DNA from: Acidimicrobiales bacterium
GTDB lineage: Bacteria; Actinomycetota; Acidimicrobiia; Acidimicrobiales; SZUA-35
Length of the DNA: 61,694 bases
Assembly: GCA_020630065.1 (NCBI GenBank)
Contig: JAHDCC010000006.1
Coordinates: forward strand, 1 to 61,694
Reading direction: 5' to 3'
The translations under genes were made by a program, and so were the position numbers. Under the pieces are notes generated by a model. The model ran no database searches, was not told where the DNA came from, and saw only the letters and a list, made by a program, of their open reading frames with translations. Within the stretch, counting starts at the first letter, position 1, and the number at the start of each line of letters is the position of its first letter. Below, piece by piece: positions 15,703 to 24,067 of this stretch.

Positions 15703-17142
15703 ATGGCTACAAGTAGCATTGATACGAAAGCTCAGAGGATACGGAGCATCTTTTCGCTCCTTTTCTTGGCTGGGGTTATCGGTATCGCCGGAATTTCCGT
15801 TTTTTACCGCACCCCGGTAGACGCTAATCTCGGTTCGGCGGGCGACATTCTTTCCCGCACCGACGAGCTGTGGGTACTATTCGCCGCATCGCTCGTGTTC
15901 TTTATGCAGGCCGGTTTCCTGTGTTATGAGGTAGGGCTCGCTCGTCCCGCTCACACCACTGCGGTGGCGATTAAGAACCTTGTCGACTGGGGGGTCAGTA
16001 CCGTTGGTTTCGTAACCATAGGTTTTGCGGTCATGTTTGGCGCTTCCGGCAACGGCCTTTTCGGACAAGAGTTCTTTCTTCTCGAAGGTCTCTTTGCCAC
16101 CAACGTCACCGTCAGTGGACCTACCTTCTTTCTTTTCCAGCTCGCCTTTGCTGGTACCGCTATTACTCTGGTTTCTGGTTCTCTAGTAGAACGAACTTCG
16201 CTCCTCGCTTACAGCATCATTGCCGTAGCGCTCGCCACCGTCATCTACCCGCTGTACGGTCACTGGGTTTGGGGCAACCTTCTCGTCGAAGATAACAGTC
16301 CTTGGTTAGCGTCTCTCGGGTTTCACGACTTCGCCGGTGGAACCGTCATCCACCTTCTCGGAGCGACCGTAGCCCTCGTTGGTATTATCATGATCGGGCC
16401 TCGAATTGGACGCTTCGGCCCAGACGGAACCCCGAAAGAAATGCAGCCATCTAGTATCGGTCTGTCGATGCTCGGTGTGATCATTCTTTGGTTCGGCTGG
16501 TGGGGTTTCAACGGTGGTAGTTTCCTCGAATTCAATCGTGACGCCATCACCGCCATCATCTTGACTAACTTGGCTGCCGTTTCCGGTCTTATCGGTGCGG
16601 GCGCCTTCGCAGCGTTCTTCCAAAACCGATACATGACTACGATGAAACTCGTCGGCGGAGCGGTGACCGGCCTGGTCGCTATCACACCAGGCGCCGACGT
16701 TGTCACCCCTATCGGTGCTGTCGCTCTAGGCCTCATCGGCGGAATCGTGTTCAGCTGGGGTAACGACTTCATGCTCAAACACAAAGTCGACGACGCGTTG
16801 GGTGTTATTCCCGCCCACGGAGGTGGCGCAATTGTCGGCACCCTAGGGTTGGCGTTCTTCGCCGAAGAAGGCACCTTTGCCGACGGCATGGTCAATCAGT
16901 TCTTGGTTCAACTCGCTGGTGTTGTCGTATGTATCTTGTGGGCGGGCGGCGCATCCTACCCCGTCTACTGGTTCATTAAGAAACGAGTTGGTCTACGTGT
17001 TTCTCCTGTTGAGGAAATGGCCGGAATCTCGTTGGACAATCCAGACTGGCCCTATCAAGAAGATGTCGAAGAAGACGAAGATGACAAACTTGACTGGTCA
17101 AGCGCTGCCGAGCTTCTAGGGGCTAACAATGAAGCCGATTGA
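15703..17142 (+). CDS. amt: Ammonium transporter
   Basis: A 479-residue Amt/Rh-family channel with about 11-12 hydrophobic segments. The pore twin histidines are in 'DFAGGTVIHLLGA' and 'IPAHGGGAIVGTLG', and the conserved 'GFLCYEVGLARPAH' segment is present. An extended N-terminus (about 35 residues before the first conserved helix) and an acidic C-terminal tail 'EDVEEDEDDKL' are notable. ATG 15703 has AAAAGG upstream. No glnB/glnK follows; instead a coupled gene of unknown function overlaps its last 14 bases. Confidence 0.94.
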   Translation: MATSSIDTKAQRIRSIFSLLFLAGVIGIAGISVFYRTPVDANLGSAGDILSRTDELWVLFAASLVFFMQAGFLCYEVGLARPAHTTAVAIKNLVDWGVSTVGFVTIGFAVMFGASGNGLFGQEFFLLEGLFATNVTVSGPTFFLFQLAFAGTAITLVSGSLVERTSLLAYSIIAVALATVIYPLYGHWVWGNLLVEDNSPWLASLGFHDFAGGTVIHLLGATVALVGIIMIGPRIGRFGPDGTPKEMQPSSIGLSMLGVIILWFGWWGFNGGSFLEFNRDAITAIILTNLAAVSGLIGAGAFAAFFQNRYMTTMKLVGGAVTGLVAITPGADVVTPIGAVALGLIGGIVFSWGNDFMLKHKVDDALGVIPAHGGGAIVGTLGLAFFAEEGTFADGMVNQFLVQLAGVVVCILWAGGASYPVYWFIKKRVGLRVSPVEEMAGISLDNPDWPYQEDVEEDEDDKLDWSSAAELLGANNEAD

Positions 17143-17749
17143 TCAAATAATGGTTCGAAAGCTCGGCGGCTGGAACCTTATCTATCCAGCCGACTGGGTC
17201 AAAATGTCGCTGACTGAACGCGACGCATTGCTGGCTGATGACGCCGTCCAATTCTTCGGCGACGGCGCTCAAATCGACACGATGGAAGCCATCGCATCGT
17301 TGAGCCCCGATATGGGTGCCGAGCCACAACCTGAAGAAAAGAAACCTGAGCCGACGGTCCCCGAAAATCAGATCGTTGAACTCACACCCGCCGACTTGGT
17401 AACCGCAACCTATTCACGTCAAGTAATCTCTGGACCGGCATGGCAAATACAACGATCCAACGTCGACGATATCAGCGTGCCGTTTAGCAAGTTCCGCGGA
17501 CATCCCAGCGATGACGTCTACGACTTGTTAACAAAAGAAGGAACGTTGACACTTATCGCCGACTTGATGACCGACGTTTTTGGCCACACCGGCGACTCGC
17601 GGGAGCTGATTCCGTTGGAGGCAGCCCAGTTCTTCGACGACAACTTCTTCTCTACCTCCCTAGGGGACCGGTTCTGGGAAGTAACCGCAAAAGACGTTCG
17701 AGCACAGGTAGCTAAGAACCCGTACATAAAGCTGCTCAATAACGCCTAG
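17129..17749 (+). CDS. Hypothetical protein translationally coupled to amt
   Basis: A soluble 206-residue protein not recognised. It opens 'MVRKLGGWNLIYPADWVKMSLTERDALLADDAVQFF' after eight residues and has a Pro/Glu-rich linker near residues 65-85, then an acidic C-terminal domain. ATG 17129 lies 14 bases before the amt stop, so it is co-translated with the transporter. By position it could modulate or respond to ammonium transport in place of a PII protein, but no PII-like T-loop motif is seen. A hairpin at 17791-17825 probably ends the transcript. Confidence 0.75.
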   Translation: MKPIDQIMVRKLGGWNLIYPADWVKMSLTERDALLADDAVQFFGDGAQIDTMEAIASLSPDMGAEPQPEEKKPEPTVPENQIVELTPADLVTATYSRQVISGPAWQIQRSNVDDISVPFSKFRGHPSDDVYDLLTKEGTLTLIADLMTDVFGHTGDSRELIPLEAAQFFDDNFFSTSLGDRFWEVTAKDVRAQVAKNPYIKLLNNA

Positions 17750-17790
17750 CGTTTTTGCTGCAACCAACCTAGCTTCTACATAACAATCCG

Positions 17791-17825
17791 AATGGGGTAT
17801 GAGCCGACTACGGTTCTGCCCCATT
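17791..17825 (+). terminator. Hairpin downstream of the amt operon
   Basis: AATGGGG (17791-17797) pairs with CCCCATT (17819-17825), enclosing GAGCCG/CGGTTC (17801-17806 with 17811-17816). The U-tract is short (TT), so termination may be weak; it separates amt from the cobalamin riboswitch unit. Confidence 0.55.
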
Positions 17826-17865
17826 TGACGTTTAGTGGATCTCACTCTGATTCTATTTGCAGTTC

Positions 17866-17995
17866 TGGCCACTGTATGCAGTAGACTCTGGAAGGTCTCT
17901 GTTGGGGAATGCGGTGCAATTCCGCAGCTGTCCAGCAACTGTGAAGCGTCACCAGATCGGTGCCGCACAGCCAGATTGCCAGCGAGATGTAGAAC
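17866..17995 (+). promoter_or_regulatory. Cobalamin riboswitch
   Basis: The conserved core is visible: GGGGAATGCGGTGCAATTCC followed by GCAGCTGTCC and AGCAACTGT (17904-17942), then the AGCCAGATTGCC box (17969-17980). One base differs from the usual CCCGCAACTGT (CCAGCAACTGT). It precedes cbtB-cbtA-cobQ-cobN by about 20 bases, so it should shut off cobalt uptake and corrin synthesis when adenosylcobalamin is abundant. Exact boundaries are approximate. Confidence 0.92.
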
Positions 17996-18016
17996 ACCAC
18001 TAGGATGGAGAACCAG

Positions 18017-18229
18017 ATGTCAACCCCAAACGCTGCTGAAGTCACAGCCGTTGACCAACCGATCGAAGCGATTCACGTACCTATCGAAGCTTGGATAGCC
18101 GCTTTTGTCGCCATGTTTATCGGGTATCTGCTTTTCTCCGAGAATGGGTTTCTTCTCACCGAGAATTGGGAGATGGCTCACGAATTTTTCCACGATGGTC
18201 GGCACTCCTTCGGGGTACCCTGCCACTAA
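18017..18229 (+). CDS. cbtB: Cobalt transporter subunit CbtB
   Basis: A 70-residue single-span membrane protein. The C-terminal 'HEFFHDGRHSFGVPCH' is the metal-ligand signature of CbtB. ATG 18017 is preferred to ATG 18005 because GGAG (18007-18010) is correctly placed for it. Directly downstream of the cobalamin riboswitch and upstream of cbtA, as in known B12-regulated cobalt transporters. Confidence 0.9.
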   Translation: MSTPNAAEVTAVDQPIEAIHVPIEAWIAAFVAMFIGYLLFSENGFLLTENWEMAHEFFHDGRHSFGVPCH

Positions 18230-18260
18230 CAAGCGGCCCAACATCTAGCAGAGGCGTTTT

Positions 18261-19019
18261 ATGCACACGAACCCAGTGTCGATAATTACCCGCGCCGCGT
18301 TGGCCGGGGCGGCGGCAGGTCTTTTAGCCGCACTGTTTTTCCTCACCGTTTCTCAGTCGACTCTCGACGAAGCTATCGCGTTCGAAGAGCAGGCATCTAG
18401 ACAACAAGATTCCGAAACAGTCGGCGACTCGTCGGTGGACACTGAAGAGGAACCGCTTGTTTCCCGCGAAACCCAAACCATAGGAGCCGTTGTAGCGTCG
18501 CTGCTCTACGGCGCGTTAACCGGCGTCGTGTTTGGCACCGTGTTCGCCGCGGTGCGGCACCGCCTACCGTCGGAAACCGATTTCGGTCGAGCGAGCCAGT
18601 TAGCGTTGATGGGGTTTTTCGCCACTGCCGTTATTCCCGCAATCAAATACCCTGCTAACCCTCCTGGGGTAGGCAACCCCGACGATGTCAACCAACGGAC
18701 CATCGTTTTTGTTACCTTGCTCGGAGCGTCGATAGCGGTCGTAACCGGTTTAGTTGTTCTCTACCGGTGGCTGAAAACCCGTTTCGACCGTCCGACCGCT
18801 CAGGTGCTCGTCGCCGCCGCGTCCGTCATTTCGTTCGTTGCGGTGCTTGTCCTTTGGCCCGCCGACACCACGGTCGTACCCGAGGATTTCCCCGCCGATC
18901 TTCTCTGGCAGTTCCGCATCCAAGCGTTAACCACTCTTTTGATCACCTGGGGTGGGCTTGGACTGTTCACCGGGTGGCTTCTAAGTCGAGGCGGGAAACT
19001 TCTCGACCTACGACAATGA
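18261..19019 (+). CDS. cbtA: Cobalt transporter subunit CbtA
   Basis: A 252-residue membrane protein with about six hydrophobic segments; the CbtA hallmark 'PAIKYPANPPGVG' lies near residue 130. Together with CbtB it is predicted to import Co2+ for corrin synthesis. ATG 18261 has GAGG seven bases upstream. Its TGA overlaps the cobQ ATG (ATGA), indicating coupled translation in the riboswitch-controlled operon. The segment between the first two helices is unusually acidic and polar. Confidence 0.9.
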   Translation: MHTNPVSIITRAALAGAAAGLLAALFFLTVSQSTLDEAIAFEEQASRQQDSETVGDSSVDTEEEPLVSRETQTIGAVVASLLYGALTGVVFGTVFAAVRHRLPSETDFGRASQLALMGFFATAVIPAIKYPANPPGVGNPDDVNQRTIVFVTLLGASIAVVTGLVVLYRWLKTRFDRPTAQVLVAAASVISFVAVLVLWPADTTVVPEDFPADLLWQFRIQALTTLLITWGGLGLFTGWLLSRGGKLLDLRQ

Positions 19020-20494
19020 CTCGTCCACCATGGCTCGATCAATCCGTGCAGGGAAAGCTGATGGTGTGCGGCACCACGTCCAACGCGGGCAAAACAACAC
19101 TCGTCGCCGGATTGTGCCGGTTGTTGTCCCGGCACGGTGTTCGAGTCGCTCCGTTTAAAGCCCAAAACATGGCCCTCAATTCGGCGGTCACCGTTAACGG
19201 TGACGAGATCGGTCGGGCACAATATTTGCAAGCCTATGCGGCTGGTTTAGATGCAGACGTGACGATGAACCCGGTATTGTTAAAACCAACTGGGGAACGC
19301 AGCAGCCAAGTCGTCGTGATGGGCAAACCCATCGGGGTCATGTCGGCGGTGGAGTATCATAACCACAAACCCGAACTGTTCGACGTTGTCATCGAAGCGC
19401 TAGAAACGTTGTCTTCTGACCATGACGTGATCCTGTTGGAAGGGGCGGGCAGCCCGGCTGAGCTTAACCTGCTACAACACGACATCGTCAATCTGCGGGT
19501 CGCTAACCGAGCTGAATGTAACGCTGTGGTAGTTGGCGATATCGATCCGGGTGGAGTTTTTGCTTCGCTGTACGGGACGGTTAAAGTCCTACCTGACGAG
19601 CTGGCTCAAATCATCAAAGGCTTTGTCATCAATAAGCTGCGGGGAGATCCCGCGTTGTTACTTGACGGCACCGACCAGCTCGAAGCGTTATGCGGGGTGC
19701 CGACGCTTGGTGTTGTCCCAATGTTGGCCGGGCTGGAACTCGATGCCGAAGACTCTCTAAACCTCGTTTCATCTACTGGCCTTAACCGATCTCTAGACAT
19801 TGCCGTTATCCACCTGCCACGGCTGTCGAACTTCACCGACGTTGACCCGTTGCGGGCTGAGCCGGACGTCTCGGTGCGGTTTATCTCGTCGGCTTCAGAA
19901 CTTCAATCACCGGACCTCATCATCATCCCAGGAACTAAATCGACGGTAGAAGACTTAGACTGGATCAGAAAATCCGGGTTAGCCGAATGCGTCGAACACG
20001 CCGCCCAGCGTGGCACACCAATTCTCGGTATCTGTGGCGGCTATCAAATGCTCGGTTCCACGATCGACGACACGGTTGAAACCAAAACCGGTCGGGCCGA
20101 AGGCCTTGGCCTCTTGGACTGCTCAACCGTTTTTAGCGCCGATAAAGTTTTAGCTCAGACAACTGGCATCGCATTCGATGCGCCTATCACGGGCTTTCAA
20201 ATTCATCATGGCCGGGTTCGTTCCACCGATGATTCGTCCGGATGGATTGATCTTGGGTCGGGGCGTCTGGAAGGAACCCGCAAGGACAACGTTTTCGGAA
20301 CAACTATCCATGGCCTGTTCGAAGCCGACGAGTTTCGACGACGATTTCTCACCTACATCGCGGAGCAGGCCCAAAAACCGTTCACGGCAGGAACCGTGCC
20401 GTTCAGCAGCCGCCGAGACAGCCAACTCGACCGGTTAGCCGACCATCTCGAAGAACATATCGACATGGCGAAAATCGTCGACCTAATCATCTAG
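19016..20494 (+). CDS. cobQ: Cobyric acid synthase
   Basis: A 492-residue glutamine-dependent amidase that amidates side chains b, d, e and g. The N-terminal domain has 'CGTTSNAGKTTLVAGL' and 'APFKAQNMALNSAVT'; the C-terminal amidotransferase has 'LIIIPGTKSTVEDL', the nucleophile loop 'PILGICGGYQMLG' and 'FQIHHGRV'. Start taken at ATG 19016, which overlaps the cbtA stop; the frame is open further upstream but in cbtA sequence. Followed by cobN after 33 bases. Confidence 0.95.
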   Translation: MTRPPWLDQSVQGKLMVCGTTSNAGKTTLVAGLCRLLSRHGVRVAPFKAQNMALNSAVTVNGDEIGRAQYLQAYAAGLDADVTMNPVLLKPTGERSSQVVVMGKPIGVMSAVEYHNHKPELFDVVIEALETLSSDHDVILLEGAGSPAELNLLQHDIVNLRVANRAECNAVVVGDIDPGGVFASLYGTVKVLPDELAQIIKGFVINKLRGDPALLLDGTDQLEALCGVPTLGVVPMLAGLELDAEDSLNLVSSTGLNRSLDIAVIHLPRLSNFTDVDPLRAEPDVSVRFISSASELQSPDLIIIPGTKSTVEDLDWIRKSGLAECVEHAAQRGTPILGICGGYQMLGSTIDDTVETKTGRAEGLGLLDCSTVFSADKVLAQTTGIAFDAPITGFQIHHGRVRSTDDSSGWIDLGSGRLEGTRKDNVFGTTIHGLFEADEFRRRFLTYIAEQAQKPFTAGTVPFSSRRDSQLDRLADHLEEHIDMAKIVDLII

Positions 20495-20527
20495 CACACC
20501 CGACAACAAACCTTTGCAGGTACCACC

Positions 20528-23500
20528 ATGATTCTCTTCATCTCCAACGCCGACACCGAACTGGTAACGATCCGCGCATCGATAGACGATCTGCCCGAAT
20601 CGTTTAGCGGCGTCAGAAGGTACAACCCGCAACGTTTGACCGAGCCACCTAATCTCGACGGCGTCAGTTTAGTAGTCGTGCGACTTCTCGGCGGTGTTAC
20701 CGCATGGGAGGAAGGGCTCGCCGACCTAACTAGTCGCTGCGCTACGCTATCTATCCCAGTGGTTGCGGTTGGTGGGGAAGCAACCCCTGACGCTGAACTA
20801 GCGGGACGGTCAACGGTTCCGGCCGGGATCGTCGCTGAAACTCATCGATACCTCGTAGCGGGCGGCCCGACGAACATGAGCCAACTTCTGCGGTTTCTGT
20901 CCGACACGGTATTGTTGACCGGATTTGGGTTCGAGGCCCCCCAAGAACTACCAATGTACGGAATATGGGAAGGAGCCGGTTTAGGGCGACCGGGAACAGA
21001 GCGATCTAACGGTCGTCCCCTCATCGCTGTCGTGTTTTACCGGGCTCATCTCATCGCCGGAAATACCACCTATGTGACGGCTCTCTGTGACGAGATCACC
21101 CATGCTGGCGGTGACCCTCTGCCCGTTTACACGTACTCGCTTCGCGCCGATGCCGAAGGGAACGTTCCCGCCCTCGACCTGTGTGCCGATGCCGGAGTCG
21201 ACTGCATCATCACATCCACGTTTGCGGCTGGCAGCACCGCAGGCGAAGACGACGACCAGTGGGAAGTGCCGAACTTGGCTGAGCTCGACGTCCCAATTTT
21301 TCAGGCACCTTCGTCGTCGCGCAGCGCAGAAGAATGGTACGCCGACGACGCTGGCCTGTCACCAATCGACATCGGAATGGGGGTTGCCATCTGCGAGTTC
21401 GACGGCCGACTCATCGCCCCTACCTACGCGTTTAAAGAAACGATCAGCTCAGATGACGGAGACCTCGTAGTAACTCGGGTCGATCAGGAGCGGACCACCA
21501 AAGTCGCCCGCATGGCGGTTCGTCATGGCCGTCTCCGTCACCTCCCCCCTTCGAATAAACGCGTCGCCATCGTGTTGTCGGCGTACCCGACGAAACGAAG
21601 CCGTCTCGGCAACGCGGTCGGGTTAGACACCCCGGCGTCTGCCATCGAACTGCTACACGCCTTGGCTGCTTCGGGGTATCAGGTCGATCGGATACCCGCC
21701 GACGGTGATGCGTTGATGGCCGAACTGGCCGACACCTTAACGTACGACCTGCCGACCCTATCCCAAACCCAAATCGATCAAGCCGCCGGGGGTCTGGATT
21801 CGAAGCGGTATGTCGAATGGTTCGAAAGCCTCAGCAATCAGGCTCGTTCCGAGGTAGAAGAGTTGTGGGGCGAGGCTCCAGGCGAGGTTTACCACCACAA
21901 CGATCAGCTTGTTTTCCCCGGCATCGACCTTGGCGGTGTGCTGGTCACAATCCAACCGCCACGAGGGTTCGGACCCGACCCGATCGGCACCTACCATGCC
22001 CCCGACATGCCGCCACCTCACCACTACTTAGCGTTTTATCGGTGGCTGGCCAGTTCAACCGCCGAAGGTGGATGGGGAGCCGACGCCGCTATCCACCTTG
22101 GAAAACATGGGACACTTGAATGGTTACCGGGCAAAGCAAACGCCTTATCGGCCGACTGTTTCCCCGATGTCGCGCTCGACGACCTGCCGTTCATTTACCC
22201 GTTTGTCGTAAACGACCCCGGCGAAGGCACCCAAGCAAAACGGCGAACCCATGCCACCATTATCGACCATCTTCCTCCTCCGCTGACCCGAGCAGACACC
22301 TACGATGAGATCGCCCGACTTGAACAGCTTCTAGACGCGTACGCTCAAGCTGAAGCGATGGACCCGGCGAAGCTTCCCGCTATCCGACAACAGGTTTGGG
22401 ACCTCTTGGTCGAAGCTGAAATTCATCGAGATCTTGACTTGGGAGACGAGGCACCCACAGGCGACGAGTTCGATGACATGGTCGTACACGTCGACGGCTA
22501 CATCTGTGCGTTAAAAGACGCCCAAATTCGGGGCGGGCTTCATCTCCTCGGCCAGGGCCCAGACGGCGACCAGCTAGTTGAAACCGTGCTGGCGGTAACT
22601 CGGCTTCCACAAGGTTCGGTTCCGTCTCTTCGTCAAACCGCCGCCGACAATCTCAACATCGATATTCGTACTGAGAAACGGGCCGACGTCGACCGGCTGG
22701 AACAACAGTGCCGCAGCCAGGTCGAAACCTTGGCTAGAAACGAATGGAACCCCGACGGGCTAGTCGACCCGACCTTGCGTTGGGTCGGCGAAAACTTGGT
22801 CCCAAATTTGGCTAAGACCACCAACGAAATAACTAACACTCTTCGATGTCTCGACGGACGCTACGTGCCGGCTGGTCCGAGCGGCGCACCGAGCCGCGGC
22901 GGCGCCCACGTGTTACCGACCGGAAAGAACTTTTATTCGGTCGACCCGAAAGCGATTCCGTCTCGGCTGGCGTGGGACGTCGGTGTCAAACTAGCGGACG
23001 CGTTGATCCAAAAACATGTCGACGAAACCGGAGCGGCTCCCAAAACGGTTGGTTTGGTTCTGTGGGGAACCGCCGCTATGCGCACGACGGGCGACGACGC
23101 CGCCGAAGCGCTAGCCCTACTCGGAGTTCGACCGGTATGGAACGACGAGAACCAGCGGGTCACCGGACTATCCGTTATTCCCCTAGACGAGCTGGGGCGA
23201 GCCCGAGTCGACATTACGTTACGAATCTCCGGGTTCTTTCGTGACGCGTTCCCTCACGTCATCGACCTGCTAGACGACGCCGTCAGTTTGGTGGCAAACC
23301 TCGACGAACCGGCCGACATGAACCCTCTGGTCGAAACCACAGACACCGATGCCCGCATTTTCGGTCCGCCTCCAGGCGGATACGGTTCGGGTATTCTCCC
23401 GGTGCTTGAATCTAAGAACTGGCGGAGCGACGCTGACTTGGCGGAAGTGTATTTAGCGTGGTCTGGGTTTGCGTACCGTCGAGGCAACTACGGGGAGGCT

Positions 23501-24067
23501 CAACCCGATGCGATGCGTCGGAGATTTAGCGCCATCGAAGTAGCGGTCAAAAACCAGGACAACCGAGAACACGACATTTTCGACTCGGACGACTATCTCC
23601 AAGATCACGGAGGCATGGTTGCCGCCGTTCGCCTCCTGAGGGGTGAAGAACCCAAAGCCTGGTTTGGGGACACATCCGACCCTGCGAACCCGAAAGTTAG
23701 AACGCTAGCGGCCGAGGCGGCCCGGGTTGTTCGTAGCCGAGTCCTGAACCCTAAATGGATCGAAGCGATGAAACAACACGGATACAAAGGGGCGTTTGAA
23801 CTGGCCGCAACCGTCGACTATCTGTTTGGATACGACGCCACCGCCCATGTAGTTGAAGACTGGATGTACGAGCGGGTAACTGAAGCTTACGTACGAGACA
23901 AACGAACACGAGAGTTTTTCGAAAGCTCTAACCCATGGGCGCTACGCTCAATAGCGGAGCGCCTTCTAGAGGCAGATCAGCGAGGAATGTGGGATGCCTC
24001 CGAGCAAGCGCGAACAACGCTAAAGAACGCTATTTTAGAGTCTGAAGGCTGGGAAGAGACCCGATGA
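20528..24067 (+). CDS. cobN: Cobaltochelatase large subunit CobN
   Basis: An 1179-residue CobN/BchH-family protein that holds hydrogenobyrinic acid a,c-diamide for ATP-driven cobalt insertion in the late (aerobic-type) pathway. Family segments read include 'HLGKHGTLEWLPGKANALS', 'DPGEGTQAKRR' and 'GYGSGILPVLESKNW'. Length matches actinobacterial CobN. It overlaps the AAA/VWA partner gene by four bases (ATGA), consistent with a stoichiometric complex. Part of the riboswitch operon. Confidence 0.95.
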   Translation: MILFISNADTELVTIRASIDDLPESFSGVRRYNPQRLTEPPNLDGVSLVVVRLLGGVTAWEEGLADLTSRCATLSIPVVAVGGEATPDAELAGRSTVPAGIVAETHRYLVAGGPTNMSQLLRFLSDTVLLTGFGFEAPQELPMYGIWEGAGLGRPGTERSNGRPLIAVVFYRAHLIAGNTTYVTALCDEITHAGGDPLPVYTYSLRADAEGNVPALDLCADAGVDCIITSTFAAGSTAGEDDDQWEVPNLAELDVPIFQAPSSSRSAEEWYADDAGLSPIDIGMGVAICEFDGRLIAPTYAFKETISSDDGDLVVTRVDQERTTKVARMAVRHGRLRHLPPSNKRVAIVLSAYPTKRSRLGNAVGLDTPASAIELLHALAASGYQVDRIPADGDALMAELADTLTYDLPTLSQTQIDQAAGGLDSKRYVEWFESLSNQARSEVEELWGEAPGEVYHHNDQLVFPGIDLGGVLVTIQPPRGFGPDPIGTYHAPDMPPPHHYLAFYRWLASSTAEGGWGADAAIHLGKHGTLEWLPGKANALSADCFPDVALDDLPFIYPFVVNDPGEGTQAKRRTHATIIDHLPPPLTRADTYDEIARLEQLLDAYAQAEAMDPAKLPAIRQQVWDLLVEAEIHRDLDLGDEAPTGDEFDDMVVHVDGYICALKDAQIRGGLHLLGQGPDGDQLVETVLAVTRLPQGSVPSLRQTAADNLNIDIRTEKRADVDRLEQQCRSQVETLARNEWNPDGLVDPTLRWVGENLVPNLAKTTNEITNTLRCLDGRYVPAGPSGAPSRGGAHVLPTGKNFYSVDPKAIPSRLAWDVGVKLADALIQKHVDETGAAPKTVGLVLWGTAAMRTTGDDAAEALALLGVRPVWNDENQRVTGLSVIPLDELGRARVDITLRISGFFRDAFPHVIDLLDDAVSLVANLDEPADMNPLVETTDTDARIFGPPPGGYGSGILPVLESKNWRSDADLAEVYLAWSGFAYRRGNYGEAQPDAMRRRFSAIEVAVKNQDNREHDIFDSDDYLQDHGGMVAAVRLLRGEEPKAWFGDTSDPANPKVRTLAAEAARVVRSRVLNPKWIEAMKQHGYKGAFELAATVDYLFGYDATAHVVEDWMYERVTEAYVRDKRTREFFESSNPWALRSIAERLLEADQRGMWDASEQARTTLKNAILESEGWEETR

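Noticed and set aside
16323-16895. Long minus-strand frame opposite amt
   Set aside because: Antisense shadow of the membrane-protein codons; Pro/Ala-rich and without start signals.
19016-19018. cobQ start at 18767 giving a longer protein
   Set aside because: The added ~83 residues are Arg-rich out-of-frame cbtA sequence; the ATGA overlap at 19016 is typical of coupled genes.
22846-23244. Long open frame in a different frame inside cobN
   Set aside because: Arg-rich translation, no family pattern, no ribosome site and complete overlap with a clear cobN; a shadow frame.
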